A DNA stretch of 8,397 nt from assembly GCA_026414325.1 (NCBI GenBank), contig JAOAJF010000028.1, forward strand, positions 1 to 8,397, written 5' to 3'. The DNA comes from Microcaldota archaeon. GTDB taxonomy: Archaea; Micrarchaeota; Micrarchaeia; Anstonellales; Anstonellaceae. The notes beneath the pieces are model-generated. The model was not told the DNA's origin. It searched no databases and worked only from the letters and a program-made list of their open reading frames with translations. A program made the translations under genes and the position numbers. This document shows, one piece after another, positions 1 through 6,585 of this stretch; position 1 is the stretch's first letter; every line of letters begins with the position of its first letter.

Positions 1-189
1 ATAAAGCTCGGTTCTAATAATTGCAACATTTTTTATATTTAGAATATCAGATAAGATTCTGGTAGGAACTAAACCACCTCTTGCTAATCCTACTAAAAGA
101 TCTGGTTTAAAATTTTCTTTTTTTATTTTTTTAGAAAGTTTGTAGCATAAAACTTCTATATCTTTCCAATCCAATCTTAAGAATTTCAT
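1..189 (-). CDS. Phosphoribosyltransferase, N-terminal part (runs off the window)
   Basis: The frame from ATG at 189 stays open for 63 codons to the window edge, so only the N-terminus is present. The protein starts MKFLRLDWKDIEVLCYKLSK and continues with the block PDLLVGLARGGLVPTRILSD at residues 29-48. That block is the hydrophobic strand plus glycine-rich turn (G-x-A-R-G-G-x-x-P) that opens the type I phosphoribosyltransferase fold, in the form seen in archaeal Gpt/hypoxanthine-type enzymes (COG2236-like). Known members transfer a base onto PRPP in cytoplasmic purine salvage. The PRPP-binding D-D/E motif lies outside the window, so substrate cannot be judged. A ribosome site, GGGAG, sits about 5 nt before the ATG. 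It is the third gene of a minus-strand operon, 17 nt behind the 111-residue gene. The family call is good; the specific base is unknown. Confidence 0.85.
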   Translation of the reverse strand, partial: MKFLRLDWKDIEVLCYKLSKKIKKENFKPDLLVGLARGGLVPTRILSDILNIKNVAIIRTELY

Positions 190-206
190 TTTTCTCCCTA
201 TTAAAA

Positions 207-542
207 TTATAGCTCAAAAATAGAGCCCATTCCTTGCTCTGCTGAATTTTCTTCATCTTCTATTTTTTGTATTATTCTACTAGTAGTTTGCTCATCAGAT
301 TTTTTTGCAATATCTTTTAGATATTTTTCTAAAAATTCTAAATATTCCTCCCCTCCTCTAAAAATAATAAAAATTTTGCTTTTGTCTTCCTCTATTGCTG
401 CTCCTTCTTTTATTTTATAACCAAGTCTAGAAAAACTCATGCCTTTAAACTTCTCTTCTTTTTGCTGTCCATATGGATCAGACTCCAAAAGAGCTAAAAG
501 CTCTTGCTTTTTTTCTAAATCTGCTTCGTATACAACCTTCAT
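207..542 (-). CDS. Conserved-looking 111-residue soluble protein, unknown function
   Basis: I do not recognise a named family. The protein starts MKVVYEADLEKKQELLALLE and looks compact and mixed alpha/beta. A helix (residues 7-20) is followed by a Gly-Tyr strand region (GYKIKEGAA), a strand IFIIFRG, a charged helix around EEYLEFLEKYLKD, and an acidic tail ending GMGSIFEL. There is no signal peptide or membrane segment, so it is probably cytoplasmic. The start at 542 is preferred over an in-frame ATG at 566 for two reasons. AAAGGTGA lies just upstream of 542, and this ATG overlaps the stop of the preceding membrane-protein gene as ATGA, a classic coupling arrangement. It is followed after 17 nt by the phosphoribosyltransferase gene, so all three are probably co-transcribed. 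That linkage is the only functional hint. Confidence 0.8.
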   Translation of the reverse strand: MKVVYEADLEKKQELLALLESDPYGQQKEEKFKGMSFSRLGYKIKEGAAIEEDKSKIFIIFRGGEEYLEFLEKYLKDIAKKSDEQTTSRIIQKIEDEENSAEQGMGSIFEL

Positions 543-712
543 TTTTTCACCTTTTTTGTTATCCAAAATAAAATTATAGAACAGACTAACAATGCAAATG
601 GACCTATTGGAATTGTTGTGCTAATTAGACCATATTCTGCAGCTAACCAAAGCAAAGCTAAAAAACCCACTAAAAATGGGCCAATAAAAACTTCTAATTT
701 TTTGTTATTCAT
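539..712 (-). CDS. 57-residue two-helix membrane protein
   Basis: A complete small frame runs from ATG at 712 to TGA at 541-539. It begins MNNKKLEVFIGPFLVGFLAL and ends ILFWITKKVKK. Two hydrophobic helices are visible, about residues 8-25 and 36-52, joined by a short loop (EYGLISTT). The Lys-rich N- and C-termini predict both ends in the cytoplasm. Each helix opens with the same tetrapeptide IGPF (residues 10-13 and 36-39). The stop overlaps the next start (ATGA), which argues strongly that this short frame is real and translationally coupled. No Shine-Dalgarno sequence is visible before 712, but an A/T-rich box centred near 739 suits a leaderless transcript. Function is unknown; it could be a membrane partner of the following 111-residue protein (inference). 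Confidence 0.75.
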   Translation of the reverse strand: MNNKKLEVFIGPFLVGFLALLWLAAEYGLISTTIPIGPFALLVCSIILFWITKKVKK

Positions 713-733
713 AGTACTAAATTAAAAAAGGAG

Positions 734-744
734 ATTAATAAGTT
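734..744 (-). promoter_or_regulatory. Probable TATA box of the small-membrane-protein/PRTase operon
   Basis: On the minus strand this reads as ACTTATTAAT, centred about 27 nt before the ATG at 712. That is the distance expected when transcription starts at the start codon. The absence of a ribosome site before that ATG agrees. The call rests on spacing and A/T composition only. Confidence 0.3.
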
Positions 745-835
745 TTGTGGGAGATTTTTCTAAGAAGGATTTAGTTGTTTTTATTCCTGGCTAGAAAATA
801 AAATAGATAAAATAGATCATAGATTTCAGAAAAAA

Positions 836-1431
836 ATGTTTTATTTAGATAAATTGCACGAAGACTTGCAATACGTAAGAGAACTAAGAGAACACTATAA
901 CGGGCTTAAAGCTTTTGCTACAAAAATTGATGATAAAAAAGAACTACAAGAAAATATTCAAAAAATAAACAAAGAAATCGAAAAGACCTATAATATAAGA
1001 GGAAAAATAGGGGAAAAATTATAAAAATAAAAGAAGAAGCTCTGCAAGACTTAATAAAAGGTTTCTTAGAATATAGGAAATTAGAGGAGAAAAGCAAAAA
1101 AATAACAGACATAAAAAAAGAGTTTGTTCAGATTACTTTATTCAACTTAAGAAAAAAAATTGGCCAGAAGATAGAAGAACTCGACTTGGATCTTGATAGC
1201 ACTAGTAAAGATATTGAAAAGAAAAAGATTTTAAAAAGAGGATTTACTGGTATAGACATTGTTGTAGGAGCTTTAGCATTAACATTTGATCAACTCGTAA
1301 GTTCTGTAACAACAACCTTAAAGTATTATATATTTGAGATAACTGCACTTGTAACGATTATATCTGAGTATTTTAAGATTAATAAGATGTCGAACAATAT
1401 GAACAAATGTAGATATTTTGTAAATGAGTAA
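836..1431 (+). pseudogene. Frameshifted coiled-coil protein with C-terminal membrane hairpin
   Basis: The frame from ATG 836 (MFYLDKLHEDLQYVRELREH) ends at TAA 1022-1024. From 994 the neighbouring (-1) frame is open to TAA 1431 and continues the same charged helical style (IKEEALQDLIKGFLEYRKLE). No ATG, GTG or TTG lies in that second frame before TTG 1186, so it cannot begin as its own gene where its coding character begins. Restoring one base near the run G4A5 (1010-1018) would give one protein of about 198 residues. It would have a long Lys/Glu coiled coil, then two hydrophobic segments (near nt 1243-1290 and 1330-1371), and a short polar tail. It is convergent with ileS. No ribosome site is visible before 836, and the first frame stays open back to 764, so the original start may lie upstream. 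A genuine indel or a sequencing error are both possible. Family and function are unrecognised. Confidence 0.6.
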
Positions 1432-1506
1432 AAGGATGAGAAAAATATGATTTATAGAGAACTTTAAAATCACACAAAAAATAAGAACTAAGAGCAGAAA
1501 GAACCA

Positions 1507-1516
1507 TTAAAAAAAA
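1507..1516 (-). terminator. T-tract terminator behind ileS
   Basis: The minus strand carries an eight-T run immediately after the ileS stop codon. This is the usual form of an archaeal intrinsic terminator. There is no hairpin, which Archaea do not require. Confidence 0.4.
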
Positions 1517-1517
1517 T

Positions 1518-4500
1518 TTAAATTTTTTTTATTTTTATAATTATTTTTTTATCTTCTATTTCCCAATCTTTAGACAAATCAAAACTTTCTATTTTTTCAA
1601 CTAAAGCAGAATTTGTAATTTTTTGAATTTGTTCTTTGTTATCATAAGAAAGTTTAACCAACTCTTCATCTCCCTCAAGCTGGCAATTTATTTTATCAGT
1701 ATTAACAAGGTTTAATTCTTTTCTCATCTGCTGTATTCGTCTAATAACTTCTTTTAATAAAGCTTTAGAATAAAGCTCTATATCCATCAGACAGCTTACA
1801 TAAACTTTTCCACCATCAAATTCTGCAATAGAATAGCCTGAGAGAACTTCTTGGATTTGAACCATAGTTTTATCAATCTCGTATTTTTCATCGATTTTTA
1901 AAGAATTTGAATTTAGTTTTTCTACTATGGTCTTACTATCCATTTGTTTTAAAGCTGAAATAATTTTTGGGCTTTCTCCTTTGAATTTTGCACCTATTGC
2001 TGCATTGTTTATTAACACATTGTAAGTTGATGGTGGACAAGAAAATTCTAACTCAAAACAATTTGCCATTGATTTTATAATTTGCGAGGTTGTTTGAATA
2101 GCCTGCTTTACGCTTAATGACTCACTACAGACAAGAACTTTTTTTATTGGCCAGCGAAGTTTTAAATTTGCTTTTAGCCTAGCATGAGCGATAGCACCAA
2201 TAATTTTAATTGCAATCTCCATCTCGTTTTCTATCCGATTATTTTTTAATGAATTGTTTACTTTTGGCCATTCAAATAGGCTGATGGATTCTAGCTTTTC
2301 ATATTGTTTAAAGACCTTTAGATATAGATATTCAGAGACAAATGGGCAGTATGGTGAGAGCAACTTTAAAGAATTAAAGAAGCATTCGTAAATAGTAAGG
2401 AGAGCAGCATCAGCGTTTTTGTTTTCTACTATTCTGCTTTTTATCTTTTTTAGATAGAATCTTGAGATATCTTCTACTAAAAAGTTTTTTAAGATCACTA
2501 ACCCTCCATGAGGTTCGAAATTTTCAAATGAGTTGGTAACAGCTTCGATCACTTTTTGCATTTTTGATCTTAGCCAAATATCTTCTATTTCAAAATTCAG
2601 CTCAGAAGAATTTTGAACTGGTTTGTAAAATCTCTCTAGCCAAATCCCAATGTTTAGTATTATTTCTAAAACTCTTTTTGATTCTTCTAAAGCTGTCCAA
2701 CTAAACTTTAGATCATCCCAAATAGTGGAGCTCAGCCCCCAAAGCCTAAATGCATCTGCTCCATAACGATCTAAAATCTCTTCTAATGGAACATAATTTC
2801 CAATAGATTTGGACATTTTTTCTCCTTTTTCATCTACAAAAAAGCCATGCATTGTTAGATTTTTGTAACAAGTTTTGTCATACAAAATCATGGAAGAACC
2901 AAGCAAAGAATAAAACCATCCCCTAGTCTGGTCTTTTCCTTCGATTATAAAATCACAGATATATTCTGAAAAATTTAATTTTTGTTTTTCTTCCTCTCTA
3001 AATTGCGCCCACATTGCATTACCAGAATCAAACCAAACATCTAAAATATCTGGGATTCTTTTCATTTTCCCATTGCACTCTGGACAGATGAGCTCAATCT
3101 TGTCGATATAAGGTCTATGTAAATCGATAGAATGAACACCTAATTCTTTAATTGAACCTACAACTTTTCGTTTTGAGCAATTTTGACAAATCCAAATAGG
3201 TAAGGGTGCACCCCAAAATCTCTGCCTAGAAATACACCAATCTGGAGCAGATTTGACAAAATCTCTAAACCTCGTTCTTGCAAATTCTGGATGAAAGTTT
3301 ATATTTTTATCAATTTCTTCTAGCATTTTTTCTTTTAGGTCTGAAATAGAGATAAACCACTGATGAGTTGTTATATAAATTAAAGGAGTTTTCTTTCTCC
3401 AATCATGAGGATAGCGATGGATTATAGTAGTTTTATAAACTAAAGCATTTGCATTCTCTAAATCTTGAATTATTTTTTCATTTGCTTCTAAAACTTTTAG
3501 TCCAGCATAGGCTCCTGCATCAGCAGTATACTGACCTTTAGTGTCCACTGGACAGAATGGCTCAATCTTATAAGGCTTGCAGGCTTTAAAATCTTCTGGT
3601 CCATGACCAGGAGCAGTATGAACTAGCCCAGTTCCCTCTTCTAAAGTTACAAATTCATCAGAGAGTATAACTTTTCTGTCGAATTTTACTGCCAATTTCT
3701 CTTCTAGAGGATGAATATATTCTATTCCTTCTAGTTTTTTTCCAGTAGTTGAACCTACTACTTGATAGTTTTTATCTTTAAAAATTTCTTTTAAAATATG
3801 CTCTCTTTCTTGTGCTATATAATAAAAATCTTCGTCGATTTTTACTTTTATATAATTGTAAGTTGGATGAACCATTATTGCTAAATTTGCAATTAAGGTC
3901 CAAGGAGTAGTTGTCCAGATTAGGAAATATTCGTTTGTTTTGCCCTTTAGTTTAAATCTTACAAAAATAGAAGGGTCTTCTCTATCATGATATTCTAATT
4001 CGTAGTTTGCTAAGGAAGTTTGTGAATCTGGAGAATAAGGCACAACATAATAGCCTTCTTTGAGTAAGCCCTTCTCTTCAGCTGCTTTGATAGTTTTCCA
4101 AATAGATTCGATATAATAATTTTCATAAGTAATATAAGGATTAGACCAGTCCATCCACACCCCACATCTTTGAAATTGTGAGGTAATTATATCAATATGC
4201 TTTGTTGCAAATTCTTTACATTTTTTTACAAATTTTTCTAGACCATACTTTTCTATTTCCTTTTTATCTTCGATATTTAGCTCTTTTTCAACTTTTACTT
4301 CTATAGGAAGACCATGAGTATCATAGCCTGGCTTATCTAAAACATCATAGCCATTTGCTCTAAAATAGCGCAAAATGCTATCTTTTAGGCATTTATTCCA
4401 AGCAGTTCCTGGATGAATTTGGCCAGTAGCATAAGGCGGACCATCACAGAAGAAAAATTTTTTTTCAGCTAAATTTTTTTGCTTTACTTTTTGATAGATC

Positions 4501-4556
4501 TGGTTTATTTTCCAATAAAGCAAGATTTCTTCTTCTATTTTTTTTAAATCAAACAT
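1518..4556 (-). CDS. ileS: Isoleucyl-tRNA synthetase (archaeal type)
   Basis: This class Ia cytoplasmic enzyme charges tRNA-Ile with isoleucine and edits away valine. Numbered from ATG 4556 (1012 residues), it shows GPPYATG near 40 with the first signature as HPGT at 48-51. The CP1 editing domain follows, with WTTTPWT near 214 and GTGLVHTAPGHGPEDF from about 308. Next come zinc-type pairs C457-x2-C460 and C491-x2-C494, the class I block LDVWFDSG near 507, KMSKS at 580-584, and a helical anticodon-binding domain. Length and architecture are normal and the gene is intact. ATG 4556 is preferred over GTG 4565: that GTG lies in AAAGTGA, which itself sits at ribosome-site distance from the ATG, and MFDLKKIEEE is a natural family start. 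The gene stands alone, divergent from the lipoprotein-like gene. Only the proline in the first signature is unusual. Confidence 0.97.
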   Translation of the reverse strand: MFDLKKIEEEILLYWKINQIYQKVKQKNLAEKKFFFCDGPPYATGQIHPGTAWNKCLKDSILRYFRANGYDVLDKPGYDTHGLPIEVKVEKELNIEDKKEIEKYGLEKFVKKCKEFATKHIDIITSQFQRCGVWMDWSNPYITYENYYIESIWKTIKAAEEKGLLKEGYYVVPYSPDSQTSLANYELEYHDREDPSIFVRFKLKGKTNEYFLIWTTTPWTLIANLAIMVHPTYNYIKVKIDEDFYYIAQEREHILKEIFKDKNYQVVGSTTGKKLEGIEYIHPLEEKLAVKFDRKVILSDEFVTLEEGTGLVHTAPGHGPEDFKACKPYKIEPFCPVDTKGQYTADAGAYAGLKVLEANEKIIQDLENANALVYKTTIIHRYPHDWRKKTPLIYITTHQWFISISDLKEKMLEEIDKNINFHPEFARTRFRDFVKSAPDWCISRQRFWGAPLPIWICQNCSKRKVVGSIKELGVHSIDLHRPYIDKIELICPECNGKMKRIPDILDVWFDSGNAMWAQFREEEKQKLNFSEYICDFIIEGKDQTRGWFYSLLGSSMILYDKTCYKNLTMHGFFVDEKGEKMSKSIGNYVPLEEILDRYGADAFRLWGLSSTIWDDLKFSWTALEESKRVLEIILNIGIWLERFYKPVQNSSELNFEIEDIWLRSKMQKVIEAVTNSFENFEPHGGLVILKNFLVEDISRFYLKKIKSRIVENKNADAALLTIYECFFNSLKLLSPYCPFVSEYLYLKVFKQYEKLESISLFEWPKVNNSLKNNRIENEMEIAIKIIGAIAHARLKANLKLRWPIKKVLVCSESLSVKQAIQTTSQIIKSMANCFELEFSCPPSTYNVLINNAAIGAKFKGESPKIISALKQMDSKTIVEKLNSNSLKIDEKYEIDKTMVQIQEVLSGYSIAEFDGGKVYVSCLMDIELYSKALLKEVIRRIQQMRKELNLVNTDKINCQLEGDEELVKLSYDNKEQIQKITNSALVEKIESFDLSKDWEIEDKKIIIKIKKI

Positions 4557-4582
4557 AAAGTTCACTTTAAATGGTTAGACTC

Positions 4583-4608
4583 TAATAATAATACATAATA
4601 ATAATACA
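4583..4608. repeat. Perfect 13-nt tandem duplication upstream of ileS
   Basis: TAATAATAATACA occurs twice in direct succession with no mismatch. It lies 27-52 nt before the ileS start. Immediately next to it is the 11-nt inverted repeat TTAGACTCTAA (4575-4585). This could be a promoter/operator element or simple A/T-rich slippage; nothing here decides between them. Confidence 0.7.
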
Positions 4609-4734
4609 ATAAGTTGCTAAAATAATTTAAAATTATGTTTTGTAAGTAGACTTTTTAAATTAGTTAAATTAAGGCTAAAAGACTAAAAAGAAAGAAAGTA
4701 TTAAAAAAATTAAATTTTAAAATAGGTTGTATTT

Positions 4735-4743
4735 GGGGGGGAG
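4735..4743 (+). promoter_or_regulatory. Unusual ribosome site: seven Gs followed by AG
   Basis: GGGGGGGAG stands 3 nt before ATG 4747. The GGAG end would be too close to the ATG for ideal pairing. The G run can however pair further upstream with the 16S CCUCC tail (G-U wobble allowed), giving normal spacing. It fixes the start at 4747 rather than at the later in-frame ATGs near 4819 and 4825, which have no ribosome site. Confidence 0.65.
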
Positions 4744-4746
4744 TAA

Positions 4747-5493
4747 ATGGAAAAATTTAAACAACTAGAGCAAAAAGAAAATAAGAATAGAAAAGCAAAC
4801 AATTCTAAAAAATTTTTTATGAAGATGTTTATTGTAAGTAGCCTAGCCTTGAGTACTTTAAATAGTGGCTGCTCCTCTTTTATTGAAACAATGAAAAGAT
4901 GGGATAGAAAATTATCAGAAATTTTTTATGGCCCGCCGAAAAAAAGTTTGAATGAAGTTGTAGTTGAACCTTATAAACAAATTGTTATTCAGATTGGAGA
5001 GCTAAATAAAAGAATACTACAAATGCAGACTACTGCTGTCGAGCGTTCTCTTTCAAAGGAAGAAAAAGAAGAAATAGTTCAAATACACATAAAACTTCAA
5101 AATATTTTAAATTTTCTTATTGCTGGTTATCTCTGGATTGGGTTAGAGATAACTAATCTTGAAAGAGAAATAATAGCAATAGAAAATTCTATAAAAATGG
5201 AAGAAAAAAAGAAAACTATGTATAATATTAAACCAAATTATTTAATAATACTTAGATTGGAAGACGAAAAAAAGGCTGCTGAAAAGTCAAAGGATAAACT
5301 AATACAAGAAAAAGGAAGATATCGACAACAAATAGATATAGTGAAACAATATTTGAAAACAATAGAAGAAATTTATGAAAAATATGAAATTAGCAATAAA
5401 AATTATAATAATAAAAAACTTGAACAAAATGAGATAATTATATCTATAGATAATTATGTTAGTAAAAGAAGAGAAAGGATAATAGGAAAATAA
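4747..5493 (+). CDS. Lipoprotein-like coiled-coil envelope protein, unknown function
   Basis: The 248-residue protein has no family I recognise. The first 24 residues are polar and Lys/Asn-rich. A hydrophobic stretch MFIVSSLALSTLNSGC (27-42) then ends in a cysteine followed by Ser-Ser. This resembles a lipoprotein signal with C42 as lipid anchor, but the -3 position is Asn where Leu is usual and the polar leader is long, so a plain signal anchor is also possible. The rest is almost wholly helical: a segment around VEPYKQIVIQIGELNKRIL (73-91), a hydrophobic helix NILNFLIAGYLWIGLEI (119-135), then a long Lys/Glu coiled coil to about residue 225 and a basic end (KRRERIIGK). Most of the chain is probably anchored outside the membrane (inference). 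It starts behind the G7AG ribosome site and precedes rfcS by 91 nt. That gap holds a separate promoter, so the two need not be functionally linked. Confidence 0.8.
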   Translation: MEKFKQLEQKENKNRKANNSKKFFMKMFIVSSLALSTLNSGCSSFIETMKRWDRKLSEIFYGPPKKSLNEVVVEPYKQIVIQIGELNKRILQMQTTAVERSLSKEEKEEIVQIHIKLQNILNFLIAGYLWIGLEITNLEREIIAIENSIKMEEKKKTMYNIKPNYLIILRLEDEKKAAEKSKDKLIQEKGRYRQQIDIVKQYLKTIEEIYEKYEISNKNYNNKKLEQNEIIISIDNYVSKRRERIIGK

Positions 5494-5554
5494 AATCTTT
5501 TAACTATTCAAGTTCAAAAATGAAAATTAATAAAAGAAATAAAAATGTAACATA

Positions 5555-5567
5555 AATTTAAAATATA
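5555..5567 (+). promoter_or_regulatory. TATA box of rfcS
   Basis: AATTTAAAATATA is centred about 24 nt before the ATG at 5585. This is a strong archaeal TATA match at the distance giving a transcript that starts at or within a few bases of the start codon. No convincing ribosome site lies between, in keeping with leaderless translation. Confidence 0.5.
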
Positions 5568-5584
5568 AGCTTAGGCTTGATAGA

Positions 5585-6565
5585 ATGGAAAAAATAGATT
5601 TTGTTCCTTGGACAGAAAAATACAGACCAAAAAAGTTGGACCAAATAATTGGTCAGAAGGAGATAGTTTCCTCTCTGAAGAATTTTGTAAAAGAAAAAAA
5701 TATGCCTCATTTGTTATTTGCTGGACCTCCTGGATGTGGAAAAACAACCGCTACATTAGCATTAGCAAATGAATTATACAAAGACGAGGTTGGGCAGTGT
5801 TTATTAGAAATGAATGCTTCTGATGAAAGAGGAATAGATGTAGTTCGAGGGAAGATTAAAGAATTTGCCAGAACTATGCCCATAGTAGATGTGCCCTTTA
5901 AGATAATTTTTTTAGACGAGGCAGACTCTTTAACTGCTGATGCACAATCTGCACTGCGAAGAACAATGGAGATGTATGCAGCAACTACTAGATTTATTTT
6001 AGGTGCCAACTACTCTTCAAAAATAATTGAACCGATACAATCGCGCTGCTCTGTTTTTAGATTCAAACCACTAACAGATGAAGAAATTGACCAGATGATC
6101 GATAGAATAGCAAAAGAGGAAGGCTTAGAAATTCAAAAAGAAGCTTATGAAGCATTAAGATATGTAGCAGAAGGAGATATGAGAAGGCTGATAAATGCTT
6201 TACAGGGAATAGCTTTGCATAGTAAGAAAATTACAGAAGAAAAAGTATACAAATATAGCTCTAGAGCAAGACCAAAAGAAATAATTGAAATGATGGAAGC
6301 TGCTTTAGAAGGAAAAATCTTAGTGGCAAGAGAAAAACTTCACAAATTGATGATCGAATATGGCTTATCTGGCGAGGACGTACTAATTCAAATGTTTAGA
6401 GAACTTGACAATCTAAAAATCGATGAAAGATTAAAGGTGGAGTTGATAGACAAAATCGGCGAATATAACTTTAGATTAGTAGAAGGAGCAAATGAGGTTA
6501 TCCAACTAGAAGCAGCATTAGGACAATTTTTAAAAATTGGTCAAATACAAAAAGAAAAAAAATAA
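5585..6565 (+). CDS. rfcS: Replication factor C small subunit (clamp loader ATPase)
   Basis: RfcS subunits assemble with one large subunit to open the PCNA ring and load it on primed DNA, using ATP. The 326-residue protein has the standard AAA+ series. The N-terminal box WTEKYRPKKLDQIIGQ is at 9-24, Walker A GPPGCGKT at 47-54 and Walker B IIFLDEAD at 107-114. The sensor 1 region ANYSSKII lies from 141, the clamp-loader SRC arginine finger at 153-155, and sensor 2 GDMRRL from 197. A C-terminal helical collar domain (about 230-320) completes it. The length is typical, and no intein interrupts the Walker A or SRC regions, a known insertion habit in some archaeal rfcS genes. ATG 5585 starts at the conserved N-terminus and lies at leaderless distance from a TATA box. 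It is convergent with the 203-residue gene, with 20 nt between stops. The large subunit rfcL is not in the window. Confidence 0.97.
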   Translation: MEKIDFVPWTEKYRPKKLDQIIGQKEIVSSLKNFVKEKNMPHLLFAGPPGCGKTTATLALANELYKDEVGQCLLEMNASDERGIDVVRGKIKEFARTMPIVDVPFKIIFLDEADSLTADAQSALRRTMEMYAATTRFILGANYSSKIIEPIQSRCSVFRFKPLTDEEIDQMIDRIAKEEGLEIQKEAYEALRYVAEGDMRRLINALQGIALHSKKITEEKVYKYSSRARPKEIIEMMEAALEGKILVAREKLHKLMIEYGLSGEDVLIQMFRELDNLKIDERLKVELIDKIGEYNFRLVEGANEVIQLEAALGQFLKIGQIQKEKK

Positions 6566-6585
6566 AAAATTTGATTTTTATCTAA

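Noticed and set aside
543..566. Longer start (ATG 566) for the 111-residue gene
   Set aside because: The extra residues MDNKKGEK overlap the small membrane-protein gene more deeply. The ribosome site AAAGGTGA lies inside this extension, pointing to ATG 542, which also forms the ATGA overlap.
1010..1021. Programmed -1 frameshift in the 836-1431 gene
   Set aside because: The codons GAA AAA TTA do not allow good re-pairing of both tRNAs one base back, and no stem-loop is evident downstream. An indel is simpler.
918..1112. Minus-strand frame of 64 codons, rich in Phe, Leu and Ser
   Set aside because: It is the antisense of the Lys/Glu-rich coiled-coil gene: AAA/GAA codons read backwards give Phe and Leu. 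It has no ribosome site and no protein-like domain structure.
4557..4565. GTG 4565 as the ileS start
   Set aside because: It lies within the ribosome-site-like AAAGTGA and has no site of its own. ATG 4556 gives the natural family N-terminus.
5520..5555. Eleven-codon plus-strand frame (ATG 5520) between the lipoprotein-like gene and rfcS
   Set aside because: It is very short, Lys/Asn-only in character as expected from A-rich sequence, and has no ribosome site.
5707..6009. Minus-strand frame of 100 codons inside rfcS
   Set aside because: It lies wholly opposite the conserved AAA+ core of rfcS, where codon constraint keeps the antisense frame open by chance.
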